This document shows, one piece after another, positions 1 through 7,059 of a stretch of DNA of 28,131 nucleotides. A program made the translations under genes and the position numbers. The DNA is from Treponema sp. (GTDB lineage Bacteria > Spirochaetota > Spirochaetia > Treponematales > Treponemataceae): the NCBI GenBank assembly GCA_016296205.1, contig JAEDJS010000025.1, forward strand, positions 1-28,131, read 5' to 3'. The notes beneath the pieces are model-generated. The model saw only the letters and a list, made by a program, of their open reading frames with translations, did no database searches and was not told the origin of the DNA. Position 1 is the first letter of the stretch. Every line of letters begins with the position of its first letter.

Positions 1-1
1 A

Positions 2-76
2 ATTCTTGATAGTCTTGAAGATTTATCTCATCGCAAAAAAGATAAAAAATTATTATTGGAGAGCCTGAAATGTTAA
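2..76 (+). CDS. 3' end of an upstream gene (partial, unidentified)
   Basis: An open frame enters from the left edge and runs for 24 codons to a TAA at 74-76. It ends in a charged, lysine-rich tail (SHRKKDKK) and a final cysteine. The stop overlaps the ATG of the diadenylate cyclase gene at 70 by seven bases, so it looks like the previous gene of the same operon with coupled translation. The fragment is too short to identify. A folate gene such as folP is one possibility from what I recall of related genomes, but nothing in these residues shows it. Confidence 0.55.
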   Translation: MLDSLEDLSHRKKDKKLLLESLKC

Positions 77-873
77 GTTCAATTTTTGGTCTGTCAAAAG
101 CAGCCGGTGTAATCAGTACAATCCTTGATATTCTTATTCTTACATTTATTCTTTACAAAGCCTATGAATTGATTATTAAAACAAACGGAGTTCAGATTCT
201 GAGTGCCATTATTATTCTGGGGCTCTGTTATGTTGTTGCAATTGTTTTTAATCTTAAAACTCTTTTGTGGATTCTTAGTATTCTTGCGCCAGGTCTTGTT
301 ATAGCCTTTGCAATTATTTTTCAGCCTGAGCTTCGTAAGTTGATTTTAAAACTCGGGCAGACTAATTTTTTTAGTTTTACCAAAAAGCAGAAAGCTACTA
401 GTGTTGATAAAGTTCTTACTGCTGCAGAAAATTTAAGTCGTGCAAAACGAGGAATGCTTGCCTGTTTTCTTAATCATGCAAAATGTGAAGAATATCTTGC
501 CAGCGGAACTTTTTTGAATGCAGATTTGTCTTCTGCTTTACTGGAAACAATTTTTATGTACAATACTCCTTTGCATGACGGTGCCTGCTTTATCCAGGGA
601 GATAAAATTGTTGCAGCAGGATGTATGCTTCCAAAAAGTGACAATAATGATATTGCAAAAACTTTTGGTACAAGACACCGTGCTGCTTTAGGTTTAAGTG
701 AAGTTAGTGATGCAGTTATTCTGATAGTAAGTGAAGAGACTGGTAAATTAAGTTTGTGTTATGATTCAAAATTGCATTACGATTTGAACAGCGAGCAGAT
801 TAAACAGATTATCGAAGAAAAATGTAATATTAAACCAACTCAGGCAGAAGAAAGCGAGGACAAAGATGAATAG
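70..873 (+). CDS. cdaA: Diadenylate cyclase CdaA (c-di-AMP synthase)
   Basis: Membrane-bound cyclase that joins two ATP into cyclic-di-AMP, a second messenger tied to potassium and osmotic balance and envelope homeostasis. The 267-residue length fits the CdaA/DacA class. Hydrophobic segments at about residues 15-30, 38-60 and 62-85 give the expected N-terminal membrane part; the DisA_N catalytic domain follows. Its two signature motifs are intact: the DGA motif at 170-172 (context LHDGA) and the RHR motif at 202-204 (context GTRHRAALG), with SEETG at 221-225. The start ATG overlaps the preceding stop, and the end overlaps the ybbR start by eight bases. The neighbour ybbR is the usual partner (CdaR) in Firmicutes; the glmM that normally follows there is replaced here by acpS. 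I am confident of the function. Confidence 0.95.
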   Translation: MLSSIFGLSKAAGVISTILDILILTFILYKAYELIIKTNGVQILSAIIILGLCYVVAIVFNLKTLLWILSILAPGLVIAFAIIFQPELRKLILKLGQTNFFSFTKKQKATSVDKVLTAAENLSRAKRGMLACFLNHAKCEEYLASGTFLNADLSSALLETIFMYNTPLHDGACFIQGDKIVAAGCMLPKSDNNDIAKTFGTRHRAALGLSEVSDAVILIVSEETGKLSLCYDSKLHYDLNSEQIKQIIEEKCNIKPTQAEESEDKDE

Positions 874-1858
874 AAAGCAGTTCAGTGATTGGGTCCTTAA
901 AGACTGGTGGGTAAAAATTATCTGTTTCGTAGCCGCAATTATGCTATCATATTTCCACCATGTTCAGACAATCGACTCTAAGAAATTTGTAATTCCATTA
1001 AATATTCATTCTGAAGGTGTAATGACTCCTGTTGCTTCCAGTGAAATTCTTAAGAATGTAAAGCTTGTGGTGCGTTCAGAAAATGGGGAACTTAATTCTG
1101 TAACCGAAAATGATTTTAATGCTTTTATATCGATTACAAATGAAGCATCTTCGGGACGTCAGACATTTCCAGTAATAGTTCAGCCAAGTGCAAGGCTTAT
1201 GCTTCTTGATTCTCTTGAGATTAAAGTTGAACCTGCATTTGTTTCACTTGATGTTCAGGAAAAAGGTTTTGCCTACATTCCCCTTGAACCTACAATTATG
1301 GGAGAAGTTGCTCACGGCTTTAGTATTGAATCTGTAGAACTTTTCCCGGATAATGTAAAAGTCAACGGACCAAAAGATCTTGTTACTTCATTAACACGTA
1401 TTCAGACAACTCGTATTCAGGTTGATGGATTAAAGGAGTCTAAAACATTTGAAGTTTATCCTGATTATACTAATAAAGTTATGTCAACGGATAAAACTGT
1501 AAAAATTCTTGCTACTGTAAATGTTATTGAATCAATTCAGGAAAAATCTTTTGAATCAATTCCTGTAGAAATCGTAAATCTTCACCAGGATTTTGAAGTT
1601 TCCAACGGACCTTTTACTGTTGATGTTACAATCGAAGGAAAACTTTTAACATTGGAAAATCTTTCTGCATCTAAGATTATCTGTGTCCTGGATGTTGGTG
1701 AAATTCAGGAAGAAGGTGATTACCAATTGAATTTAAAAGTAAATGCTCCAAATGGTGCAAAAGTTCTAAGAACAAGTACAGATAATATTTCTGTAAAAGT
1801 TGTAAAAAGAAAAGTGCAGAAGCATAAACCTAATGAAGAAGGGGAAGAGGAAAATTAA
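866..1858 (+). CDS. ybbR: YbbR-domain protein, CdaA partner (CdaR-like)
   Basis: 330 residues. A hydrophobic anchor lies near the N terminus (about residues 15-28, after a charged stretch with several tryptophans), and the rest is a beta-rich extracytoplasmic region of repeated YbbR-type units with regularly spaced segments such as FAYIPLEPTI and FESIPVEIV. The C-terminal tail is highly charged (K and E rich). In Firmicutes the protein of this type encoded next to CdaA binds it in the membrane and modulates c-di-AMP output; the same role is inferred here from gene order and the eight-base overlap with cdaA. The stop at 1858 is followed directly by the TTG start of acpS, with no spacer. Confidence 0.88.
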   Translation: MNRKQFSDWVLKDWWVKIICFVAAIMLSYFHHVQTIDSKKFVIPLNIHSEGVMTPVASSEILKNVKLVVRSENGELNSVTENDFNAFISITNEASSGRQTFPVIVQPSARLMLLDSLEIKVEPAFVSLDVQEKGFAYIPLEPTIMGEVAHGFSIESVELFPDNVKVNGPKDLVTSLTRIQTTRIQVDGLKESKTFEVYPDYTNKVMSTDKTVKILATVNVIESIQEKSFESIPVEIVNLHQDFEVSNGPFTVDVTIEGKLLTLENLSASKIICVLDVGEIQEEGDYQLNLKVNAPNGAKVLRTSTDNISVKVVKRKVQKHKPNEEGEEEN

Positions 1859-2242
1859 TTGATTTGTGGCATTGGGTGTGATATAGTTGAAGTTAAGCGT
1901 TTTGAACAGAAAAGTCTGGATTCAAAATATATTGAACGTTTTTTTTCTGCTGAAGAAATTCAACAGGCTCCAGAAAATCAACTTTCTGTTCCATTGTATT
2001 ATGCATCCAGATTTGCTGCTAAGGAAGCCTTTTCAAAAGCTTTGGGAACAGGTGTAAAAGGGTATCCTGTAAAAGATGTTTTTGTTAAGAAACTTCCCGG
2101 TGGAGCACCTTGTCTTAAAGTTCAGGGAAAAGCTCTGGAAATAGTTCAGGAAAAATTCGGTGAATGTAATTTTTTTGTTACTTTGAGTCATGAAAAAAAT
2201 AATGCAGTAGCCTTTGTGATTATAGAAAAAAAAGAGGGGTAA
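1859..2242 (+). CDS. acpS: Holo-[acyl-carrier-protein] synthase
   Basis: Transfers 4'-phosphopantetheine from CoA to the serine of apo-acyl carrier protein, which activates fatty acid synthesis. The 127-residue protein has the two family signatures: GIGCDIVEV near the N terminus with metal-binding Asp8, and the FAAKEAFSKALGTG block with Glu56. The start is a TTG placed immediately after the ybbR stop; it is supported by the usual family N terminus (M-I-x-G-I-G) and by a purine-rich stretch (GAAGAGGAAAA) just upstream, inside the end of ybbR. The rare start and zero spacing suggest coupled translation. The next gene begins three bases after the stop. Confidence 0.95.
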   Translation: MICGIGCDIVEVKRFEQKSLDSKYIERFFSAEEIQQAPENQLSVPLYYASRFAAKEAFSKALGTGVKGYPVKDVFVKKLPGGAPCLKVQGKALEIVQEKFGECNFFVTLSHEKNNAVAFVIIEKKEG

Positions 2243-2245
2243 TAA

Positions 2246-3148
2246 ATGGCAGGTTATTCATCATCAACAAAATCATATGAAAAATCAAAGAAACCTACGA
2301 TTTCTTATTGGTCAAAAGAAAAAACAACTTGTCCTGTATGTAAAAAAGGTTTTGAAAGGGAAGTTCTGCAGCAGGGTGGCGGACGAATGATTGCTGGCAG
2401 CTTAACCGATGAGCTTCACAGAAACTTTGAGCCTTCAAAAAAATACGGTCGAATATATCCTCTTATTTATGATATTGGTGCCTGTCCATATTGTCATGTA
2501 GCTTTTTTCTGGAAGGATTTTACAGATATTAAGGATCCTAAGGCAATGGATAAACTATATGAAGAACAGGAAAAACGTAAAGCCAGCGTTAATACTGTTT
2601 TCCCTTATTATCAGTTAAAAAAAGAAAGAACTCTCTACGATGGTGTTGCAATGTATTATCTTGCTCTGCTAAGTTATGAACATATTGATATTGCTTATTC
2701 ACCAACATTTAAAAGGGCAATGATTTCTCTTAGACTTGCATGGCTTTGTAAAGAAATCGAAAAAGTTTCCCCAGGACATAATTATGATTTTATGGCTCAG
2801 GTATTTTATAGAAAGGCTTCATTTTTTTATCAGCAGACTCTGGTAAATGAAACTGGCAGAATTGAATCTATCGAAGGCGTTGGAAATTTTGGCCCTGATG
2901 TGGACAAAAATTACGGCTATGACGGAGTAATTTACTTGACAGGACTGCTTGAATATAAGTATGGTCAGCATGAAGATGAAGAACTTCGTCTTAAAAAACT
3001 GGATGAATACAAACGGTCAATTGCCCGCATCTTTGGTCTTGGTAAATCAAGTAAAAATAAACCTGGACCTCTTCTTGAAGTTGCACGGGGACTTTATGAT
3101 AATATTTCTGCAGAACTTTCTGCCAATAACATTTTGAGCGATGACTAA
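2246..3148 (+). CDS. DUF2225-type zinc-binding conserved protein
   Basis: 300 residues, with no signal peptide or membrane segment. Two CxxC pairs near the N terminus (Cys29/Cys32 in the context TCPVC and Cys80/Cys83 in the context ACPYC) suggest a zinc ribbon or similar metal site; an alpha-helical region rich in Tyr, Leu and Lys follows, possibly TPR-like (residues about 120-270). This matches the DUF2225 family as I know it, whose function is not established. The gene sits between acpS and truA, the order I recall from Borrelia, and overlaps truA by eight bases. Its fixed place in the cdaA operon makes a cytoplasmic housekeeping role plausible, but no reaction can be assigned. Confidence 0.85.
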   Translation: MAGYSSSTKSYEKSKKPTISYWSKEKTTCPVCKKGFEREVLQQGGGRMIAGSLTDELHRNFEPSKKYGRIYPLIYDIGACPYCHVAFFWKDFTDIKDPKAMDKLYEEQEKRKASVNTVFPYYQLKKERTLYDGVAMYYLALLSYEHIDIAYSPTFKRAMISLRLAWLCKEIEKVSPGHNYDFMAQVFYRKASFFYQQTLVNETGRIESIEGVGNFGPDVDKNYGYDGVIYLTGLLEYKYGQHEDEELRLKKLDEYKRSIARIFGLGKSSKNKPGPLLEVARGLYDNISAELSANNILSDD

Positions 3149-3908
3149 TATTGCATTAACGTTAAGCTACGACGGAACCGATTTTTGCGGCTGGCAAAGA
3201 CAGGATAAAATGCCCCAGCTTAGAACTGTTCAGGGAAAACTTGAAGAAGCTCTGGAAAAAATGCTTCGCACTCACGTTGATGTTCAGGGCAGCGGAAGGA
3301 CAGACAGTGGTGTTCATGCAAAAGCACAGGTTTGTAATTTTATTAGCCCTGTTGATTCTGTTCCAGTTCAAAATTATGTAAAGGCGTTGAACGGTCTTTT
3401 ACCAAAAGATATTCGTGTTTCCAGGGCAGAAATAATGGACAGGGGTTTTTCCAGCCGTTTTAACGCAACCAGTCGCATCTATCATTATTTTATGCAGACA
3501 ATAAATCCACCTTTGGCTCATCAGTCCAGATATGTGTGGTATCTTTCTCACAGGCCTGATGTTGATTTGCTGAACTCTTATGTAAAAGATTTCCATGGAG
3601 AAACAGACTGCAAAACTTTTGCTGCAGCCGGAGACCAGAGTTTATCAACTTGCCGTTATATTGATAATGCCAGATTCTGGTATGAAGATGACGTTCTTGT
3701 TTTTGAAATTGAAGCAAATGCCTTTTTGTGGAAAATGGTTCGTTCAATTACTGGAACTTTAATCGGCCTTGAAAAATCAAAATCTCCTTCTGATTCATTT
3801 ATGAAAATAGTAAAAAGCTGTGAGCGCAGTAATGCCGGAGTTACAGCTCCTCCTGACGGCTTGTTTTTATGGGATGTTAAATTTAACGGAATAAGACGCC
3901 ATTTATAA
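3141..3908 (+). CDS. truA: tRNA pseudouridine(38-40) synthase TruA
   Basis: Converts uridines 38-40 of the tRNA anticodon arm to pseudouridine. At 255 residues it is of normal family length. The start region has the TruA pattern (LTLSYDGTDFCGWQRQ), and the catalytic motif GRTDSGVHA is at residues 52-60 with the nucleophile Asp55. The C-terminal half has FLWKMVRSITGTLI, typical of the family. The ATG at 3141 overlaps the DUF2225 stop by eight bases, so it is the last gene of the operon. It converges on priA across a 15-base AT-rich gap in which I see no clear hairpin terminator. Confidence 0.95.
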   Translation: MTNIALTLSYDGTDFCGWQRQDKMPQLRTVQGKLEEALEKMLRTHVDVQGSGRTDSGVHAKAQVCNFISPVDSVPVQNYVKALNGLLPKDIRVSRAEIMDRGFSSRFNATSRIYHYFMQTINPPLAHQSRYVWYLSHRPDVDLLNSYVKDFHGETDCKTFAAAGDQSLSTCRYIDNARFWYEDDVLVFEIEANAFLWKMVRSITGTLIGLEKSKSPSDSFMKIVKSCERSNAGVTAPPDGLFLWDVKFNGIRRHL

Positions 3909-3923
3909 ATTTTTAAATATTTT

Positions 3924-5930
3924 TTACAGAAGATTTTGAGGATCCACATCTGTTTCTATATAAACATGACCGGGCACTTTATAAACCTGCAGGAGAACTT
4001 TTGCCATTTTCTGCAGAGTTGCAAGTTTTTTTGCTCTAAGAAGAATTTGAATTCTGTGATTGTTTGAAATCATTGCAAGAGGACATTCACTTGGCCCAAG
4101 AATCTGAACACCTTCTGCTTTCATGTCATTAAGGATTTTAAATGAGTCACTGGCGGCTTTTTCTGCATGATTTTTGAATTGACTTCTAAATACAAGTCTA
4201 AGCAGTCTTGTAAAAGGTGGAAATCCAAGCATTGCCCTGGTTTGAATTTCCTTTTCGTAGAATTCTTTGTCCCTGCTGTTTACAGAACAGTCAATTGCTT
4301 CCCGGTCCGGTGAATAACTTTGAACAAGAACTTTTCCGTCTGGAAAAAATCGTCCGGCTCTTCCTGCAACTTGTGTTATAAGGGAAAATGTTTTTTCAGA
4401 AGCTCTAAAATCAGGAAGGTGAAGAGATGTGTCTGCCAGTACAACACCTACAAGACTTAAATTTGGAAAGTTTAATCCTTTTGCAACCATTTGGGTTCCA
4501 AGAAGAATTGAATATTTACCGTTTTTAAAATCCTCAAGCCTTTCCTGCAATGGATATTCTTTTGAAATGTTGTCTGTATCAATTCTGAGAATTTTTTCGT
4601 TTGGAAATTTTGATTGAACTTCTGCTTCAATAAATTCAGTGCCAAAGCCAGAGTAGCCAACATCCAGAGAGCCGCATTCAGGACACTGGGATGGAACTTC
4701 TGTATTATATCCGCAGTAATGACATCTAAGCCGTTTTTCTTTTTTATGAAAAGTCATGTTTACTGAACAATTTTTGCATTTCATTTCAAAGCCACAGGAA
4801 TTGCATCTGAAAAAGTGAGTAAAACCCCGTCGGTTTAAAAATAGAATAATCTGTTTTTTTTCTTCCAGAGTTTTTTTCATTTGGAAAATTAATTCCGAGG
4901 AAAGACATCCCTGGGGCTTATCAAGACTTAAATTTACAGCTTTAATTTCTGGCATTGCTCCACCGGCAAGTCGTTGTGTAAGGATGTGCTTTTCTAAAAC
5001 CTTCTGTTCCATAAGATAATAGGCTTCAACACTTGGAGTTGCACTTCCCATTACCAGAGGAATTTTATTTACAGTTGCCCGATGCATTGCAACCTGCCGT
5101 CCGTGGTATCGGGGACTGGAACCGGCTTTGTATGATGAATCGTGTTCTTCGTCAATAATAATCAGTCCCAGATCTGGCACCGGGGCAAAAATGGCGCTTC
5201 TTGCTCCAATAATTACTCTTGCTTCTCTGTGAAGTATTCTCTTCCATTCAGTTAAACGCTGGCTTGGAGTTAACCCCGAATGTAGAACCGCAGCAGTATT
5301 TCCAAATCGTTTAGTAACAGCATCTGCCACCTGGGGAGTAAGAGAGATTTCTGGAACAAGATAAATTACACCTTTGCCTTCCTGCAAAACTTTTTCTGCA
5401 GAACTTAAAAAAACTTCCGTCTTACCGGTGCCTGTTTTTCCGTACAGATAGTGAAATAAATTGCTTTCTTCTGTTGGTTTTAGAATTCCGTTTACAGCAT
5501 CAATCTGCTCTTTACTAAGGGTCCGCTCCTTTTTTTCAAAACTTGTTTCGTCCTGGGAAAAGCTGAAGCCTGGAATATCTGTTTCACGCTTTCCACTGGG
5601 TATCATGGCAAAAATACTTTCTCCAATGGAACACAGATAGTAGTTTGAAATCCATTTTGCAAGCTCATAAAGTTCTTTTGTTAAAAGGCTTTCCTGATCC
5701 TGAATTTTTATTATTTCTCGGATTTTTGATTCTGGAATTTTAATTGATTCTGGCAGCGATTTGTGTATTCCCACAATAAATCCTGTAAGTTTTCTGTTAC
5801 CAAAAGGCACGGAAACTCGTCTTCCAAAATAAGATTCCAGATTTGTATCAGAGAACATTTCTTTTGAACCCCGGTAAATGAATGTTTCGTTCAGGGGAAG
5901 GTTCAGTGCAACATCAAAGTAAAAGGACAT
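3924..5930 (-). CDS. priA: Primosomal protein N' (replication restart helicase PriA)
   Basis: Superfamily 2 helicase that recognises stalled forks and reloads the replicative helicase. 668 residues: an N-terminal DNA-binding region (1-115), a Walker A motif GKTGTGKT at 164-171, DEEH at 260-263, and GSATPS at 295-300. Eight cysteines in four CxxC pairs (376/379, 385/388, 403/406, 416/419) form the two zinc sites inserted in the helicase lobe. Motifs of the second lobe follow (GTQMVAKGLNFP, QVAGRAGR). The protein is complete. It lies 66 bases downstream of the uracil-DNA glycosylase gene on the same strand, with no obvious promoter or terminator between them, so the two are probably co-transcribed. 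Confidence 0.96.
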   Translation of the reverse strand: MSFYFDVALNLPLNETFIYRGSKEMFSDTNLESYFGRRVSVPFGNRKLTGFIVGIHKSLPESIKIPESKIREIIKIQDQESLLTKELYELAKWISNYYLCSIGESIFAMIPSGKRETDIPGFSFSQDETSFEKKERTLSKEQIDAVNGILKPTEESNLFHYLYGKTGTGKTEVFLSSAEKVLQEGKGVIYLVPEISLTPQVADAVTKRFGNTAAVLHSGLTPSQRLTEWKRILHREARVIIGARSAIFAPVPDLGLIIIDEEHDSSYKAGSSPRYHGRQVAMHRATVNKIPLVMGSATPSVEAYYLMEQKVLEKHILTQRLAGGAMPEIKAVNLSLDKPQGCLSSELIFQMKKTLEEKKQIILFLNRRGFTHFFRCNSCGFEMKCKNCSVNMTFHKKEKRLRCHYCGYNTEVPSQCPECGSLDVGYSGFGTEFIEAEVQSKFPNEKILRIDTDNISKEYPLQERLEDFKNGKYSILLGTQMVAKGLNFPNLSLVGVVLADTSLHLPDFRASEKTFSLITQVAGRAGRFFPDGKVLVQSYSPDREAIDCSVNSRDKEFYEKEIQTRAMLGFPPFTRLLRLVFRSQFKNHAEKAASDSFKILNDMKAEGVQILGPSECPLAMISNNHRIQILLRAKKLATLQKMAKVLLQVYKVPGHVYIETDVDPQNLL

Positions 5931-5996
5931 TTCATTCTCCCATAATAAGTTTGCAACGCAAATTTTAGATAAAGCCGCGCTATTTTAACGTTTTTT

Positions 5997-6929
5997 TTAC
6001 AGACGGTTATTGTTGATGTTAAAAATCTTCTGATAGTCTGGGCAAATTTCCAGTAATTTTGATTTAAAGAATTTAAGGTCTTCCCAGGCAGGCTTTTTTG
6101 AATTAGGATTTTGTCTTAAAAAATTGGGATGAAAAGTAGGAACTACCATAATTGTCTGGCTCAAAGGATTGTTGTCTGTTCCAGTTGAATAGGAATAAAT
6201 TTTCCCGTGAGCTTCAAATAATGTTTGTGAAGAACCAGTAATAGTCTGGAATGCGGCACGGCCTAGAGTTAGTATTGCAGATGGTTTAAGCATTGCAATT
6301 TGAGCTTTTAAAAAAGACGAACAGCTCATTATTTCGTCAATCATAGGCATCCTTGACTGAGGAGTGCGGCATTTTACAAGGTTTGTAACATAGCAGTTGG
6401 ATTTTGTATCAAGCTGAATATTATAAAGCATTTTATCAAGAAGATGATCTTCATCACTAAAAGGAATCCCTGTGCTCTCATCATGTTCTGACGGAGCTTC
6501 TCCAATAACCAGAACAACTGGATTTTTTACGCCTGTTCCTTCTACTGTTCTTGCTCTTGTCTGGCATAAAATACAGCTGCTGCAGTTTTGAATTTTCTGG
6601 GAAAGATTTAAATTTCCTTTTGATTCAGTATGCTGGGCTTGAGAATTCTGTTGATTTGGTTGTGTGATATTATCAATACCGTTACTCTGGGGATTATCAA
6701 TTGATTTTGAATCTTCCGGTTTTTTATATTCAGCAAGAATTTCAGTTGCGGTTCTATGCTGAATGTTTTGAAGAATTCTGGGAGTGTTTTCTTTTTCTGG
6801 AATAACTGTAATTATGTCATCTGCAAATTCAGGTTCATTTTCCGGGAAATTTGGGGAATTATATCCATAGCAGTAATTGTCTGCAATGCGTATGAAATTA
6901 TAAATTGATTTTTTTTCTTCCCCAGTCAT
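5997..6929 (-). CDS. Uracil-DNA glycosylase, family 4-like (Fe-S type), with long N-terminal extension
   Basis: Removes uracil from DNA to start base-excision repair. 310 residues, of which only about 110-305 look like the glycosylase. Motifs: GEAPSEHDESTGIPF at 143-157 (the family-4 active-site block), TNLVKCRTP at 182-190 and the His267-Pro268 pair (FHPNF). Cysteines 116/119/122, 187 and 203 supply a four-cysteine iron-sulfur site; the most family-like set is 119, 122, 187 and 203. The first 105 residues have no family match I recognise and are polar, with a Gln/Asn/Ser-rich linker at about 75-110. The ATG at 6929 is preceded by AAGGTGG. Bacteriophage SPO1 polymerase-like proteins share this fold, so the exact substrate range is inferred. 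Confidence 0.88.
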   Translation of the reverse strand: MTGEEKKSIYNFIRIADNYCYGYNSPNFPENEPEFADDIITVIPEKENTPRILQNIQHRTATEILAEYKKPEDSKSIDNPQSNGIDNITQPNQQNSQAQHTESKGNLNLSQKIQNCSSCILCQTRARTVEGTGVKNPVVLVIGEAPSEHDESTGIPFSDEDHLLDKMLYNIQLDTKSNCYVTNLVKCRTPQSRMPMIDEIMSCSSFLKAQIAMLKPSAILTLGRAAFQTITGSSQTLFEAHGKIYSYSTGTDNNPLSQTIMVVPTFHPNFLRQNPNSKKPAWEDLKFFKSKLLEICPDYQKIFNINNNRL

Positions 6930-6957
6930 TTTTCCACCTTTATATTTCTTTTTTAAT

Positions 6958-6985
6958 ATTATAACAAAACTTGATTAAAATTCAA
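6958..6985 (-). promoter_or_regulatory. Sigma70-type promoter for the glycosylase-priA unit
   Basis: Read on the minus strand: -35 TTGAAT (6985-6980), a 16-base spacer, and a perfect -10 TATAAT (6963-6958). The predicted transcript would start near 6951, about 20 bases before the ATG at 6929. It is the only good match in the intergenic region on this strand. Confidence 0.6.
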
Positions 6986-6999
6986 CTGCAGGATATCTA

Positions 7000-7028
7000 T
7001 TGAGTTATATCAAGAAAATTGCTAAAAT
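7000..7028 (+). promoter_or_regulatory. Sigma70-type promoter for the 7060 barrel gene and thiI
   Basis: -35 TTGAGT at 7000-7005, a 17-base spacer, and -10 TAAAAT at 7023-7028. The predicted start is near 7035, giving a leader of about 25 bases that contains the AAGGGAG ribosome site before the ATG at 7060. It is back to back with the glycosylase promoter; the two -35 boxes are about 15 bases apart. Confidence 0.55.
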
Positions 7029-7059
7029 TAAATAATATTTTAAAATAAGGGAGTTTTTC

